In this document: positions 62,825 through 64,000 of the stretch, piece after piece
Layout: every line of letters begins with the position of its first letter
How positions within the stretch are numbered: position 1 is the stretch's first letter
DNA from: Xylocopa sonorina
Lineage: Eukaryota; Arthropoda; Insecta; Hymenoptera; Apidae
Direction of reading: 5' to 3'
DNA length: 64,000 bases
NCBI RefSeq assembly: GCF_050948175.1
Contig: NW_027490238.1
Coordinates: 248,001 to 312,000 of the forward strand
The notes under the pieces: generated by a model
Databases searched by the model: none
What the model saw: only the letters and a program-made list of their open reading frames with translations
Told to the model about the DNA's origin: nothing
Made by a program: the position numbers and the translations under genes

Positions 62825-63950
62825 ATGGAAGAGTCGCATTTACCTTCTTTTGAGGTGAATACGGGTATACATGACAATTCGCAATGGTTATTATATCTTA
62901 TCTTGAAACATAGAAATGAGGTGCGATATCGCGTTTTAAGCGGTATTAGAGCACTATTGCTACGATACGTAGACATGTGCAAACGCTATTTCCTAGCAAG
63001 GAGGTGTCGGACTTACATTCTTTTGAAGTGAGTACGAGGTATACATGATACTTCGCAATGAATATTATATCTTATCATGAAACCTAGAAATGAGATGTGA
63101 CTTGTCGTTTTAGGAAGCATTAGAGCCCTATTGTTTCGGCACGTAGACATTTGGAAACGCTATTTCCTAGCAAGAATGTCGCATTTACATTCTTTTGAAG
63201 TGAATACGAGGTATACTTGACACTTCGCACTGAATATTATATCTTATCACGAGACATAGAAATGAAATGCGACATCTCGTTTTAAGAAGCATTAGGACTC
63301 TATTGCTACGATACATAGACATTTGCAAACGCTATTTCCTACGATGGAAACGTCGCATTTACATTCTTTTGAAGTGAATTGGAGGTATGCATGACACGTC
63401 GCAGTGAATATTATATCTTATCACGAAACATAGAAATGAGATGCGATATCGCGTTTTAAGATGCATTAGAGCTCTATTGCTACGATACGTAGATATCTGG
63501 AGACGCTATTTCCTAGCAAGGAAGTGTCGCACTTACATTCTTTTGAAGTGAATGCGGGGTATACATGACACTTCGGAATGGATATTATATCTTATCATGA
63601 AACATAGAACTGAGATGCGTTATCGCGTTTTAAGAGGCATTAGATCTCTATTGCTACGATACGTAGATATCTGTAGGCGCCATTTCCTAGCAAGGAAGTG
63701 TCTCATTTACATTCATTTGAGGTGAATACGGGTATACGTGACAATTCGCAATGGATATTATATCTTATCATGAAACATAGAAATGAGATGCGATATCGCG
63801 TTTTAAGCGGTATTAGAACACTATTGCTACGATACGTAGACATTTGCAAACGCTATTTCCTAGGATGGAAACGTCGCATTTACATTCTTTTGAAGTGAAT
63901 TCGAGGTATGCATGACACTTCGCAGTGAATATTATATCTTATCACGAAAC
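62825..63950 (-). repeat. Small satellite duplications (3 and 5 monomers)
   Basis: The monomer with TTTTAAGCGGTATTAGA near 62935 recurs near 63800, an offset of 873 bp (about five monomers). The monomer with ATGGAAACGTCGC near 63345 recurs near 63863, an offset of about 520 bp (three monomers). The unit may continue beyond the window. Confidence 0.7.
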
Positions 63951-64000
63951 ATAGAAATGAGATGCGATATCGCGTTTTAAGATGCATTAGAGCTCTATTG

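Larger units (their letters stand above)
47361..64000 (-). repeat. 174 bp satellite, reverse orientation (about 96 monomers)
   Basis: Reverse-oriented tandem monomers run to the window edge. CTACGATACGTAG and GCGATATCGC recur at about 174 bp steps. Near the left end several monomers have a shortened GGAAACGCATTTCC form (47500-47870), and others lack a few bases. Larger duplications appear further right and are listed separately. Open frames at 50202, 53124, 55032, 57266, 59528, 62728, 62825 and 63698 are satellite pass-through frames and are not annotated as genes. Confidence 0.96.

Overview
This 64 kb window looks like eukaryotic heterochromatin. There is no operon structure, no dense coding and no recognisable rRNA or tRNA gene. 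About 80% of it (about 51 kb by length) is one tandem satellite family with a monomer of about 174 bp. The rest is a few islands of LTR-retrotransposon-like and low-copy AT-rich DNA. The LTR style (TGTGA...TCACA and TGTGACG...TTACA ends), candidate introns of 116-122 bp and long simple-sequence tracts suggest an arthropod, probably an insect. I could not identify the species.

Layout, calling the strand that reads GCGTTTGCAG...CTACGTATCGTAG...GCGATATCGC 'forward': 1-684 forward satellite; 685-5089 island A; 5090-13140 reverse satellite; 13141-14724 island B (truncated LTR element); 14725-39540 forward satellite; 39541-40130 strongly diverged forward monomers; 40131-46865 a second island; 46866-47360 strongly diverged reverse monomers; 47361-64000 reverse satellite. 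The second island holds unique DNA, an LTR-like module, an inverted copy of island A called A', and a second LTR-like module. All three changes of satellite orientation coincide with an island, and I saw no orientation change inside an array.

The forward array has nested higher-order repeats (HORs). A 10-monomer unit of 1740 bp occurs three times head to tail, differing at only a handful of positions, and then 1.76 times more after a 3-monomer spacer. Spacer plus three units repeats with a period of 5742 bp (33 monomers). A 9-monomer derivative (1565 bp) follows, then a mosaic of larger duplications. The left reverse array shows no comparable periodicity by eye. The right reverse array has a 12/13-monomer duplication and smaller ones.

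Islands A (4405 bp) and A' (4581 bp) are near-identical inverted copies 37 kb apart. Both contain a possible small gene: an ORF of 99 codons with one membrane segment whose 300 bp look identical in the two copies. A plausible 122 bp intron would join it in frame to a second exon rich in charged residues, giving 132 aa. This is the only protein-coding proposal I can make, and confidence is modest. The other open frames are short, lie in satellite, or are chance frames in LTR-like DNA.

Biologically the window resembles a centromeric or pericentromeric satellite domain with embedded retroelement islands. That reading is inference from architecture and needs chromatin data.
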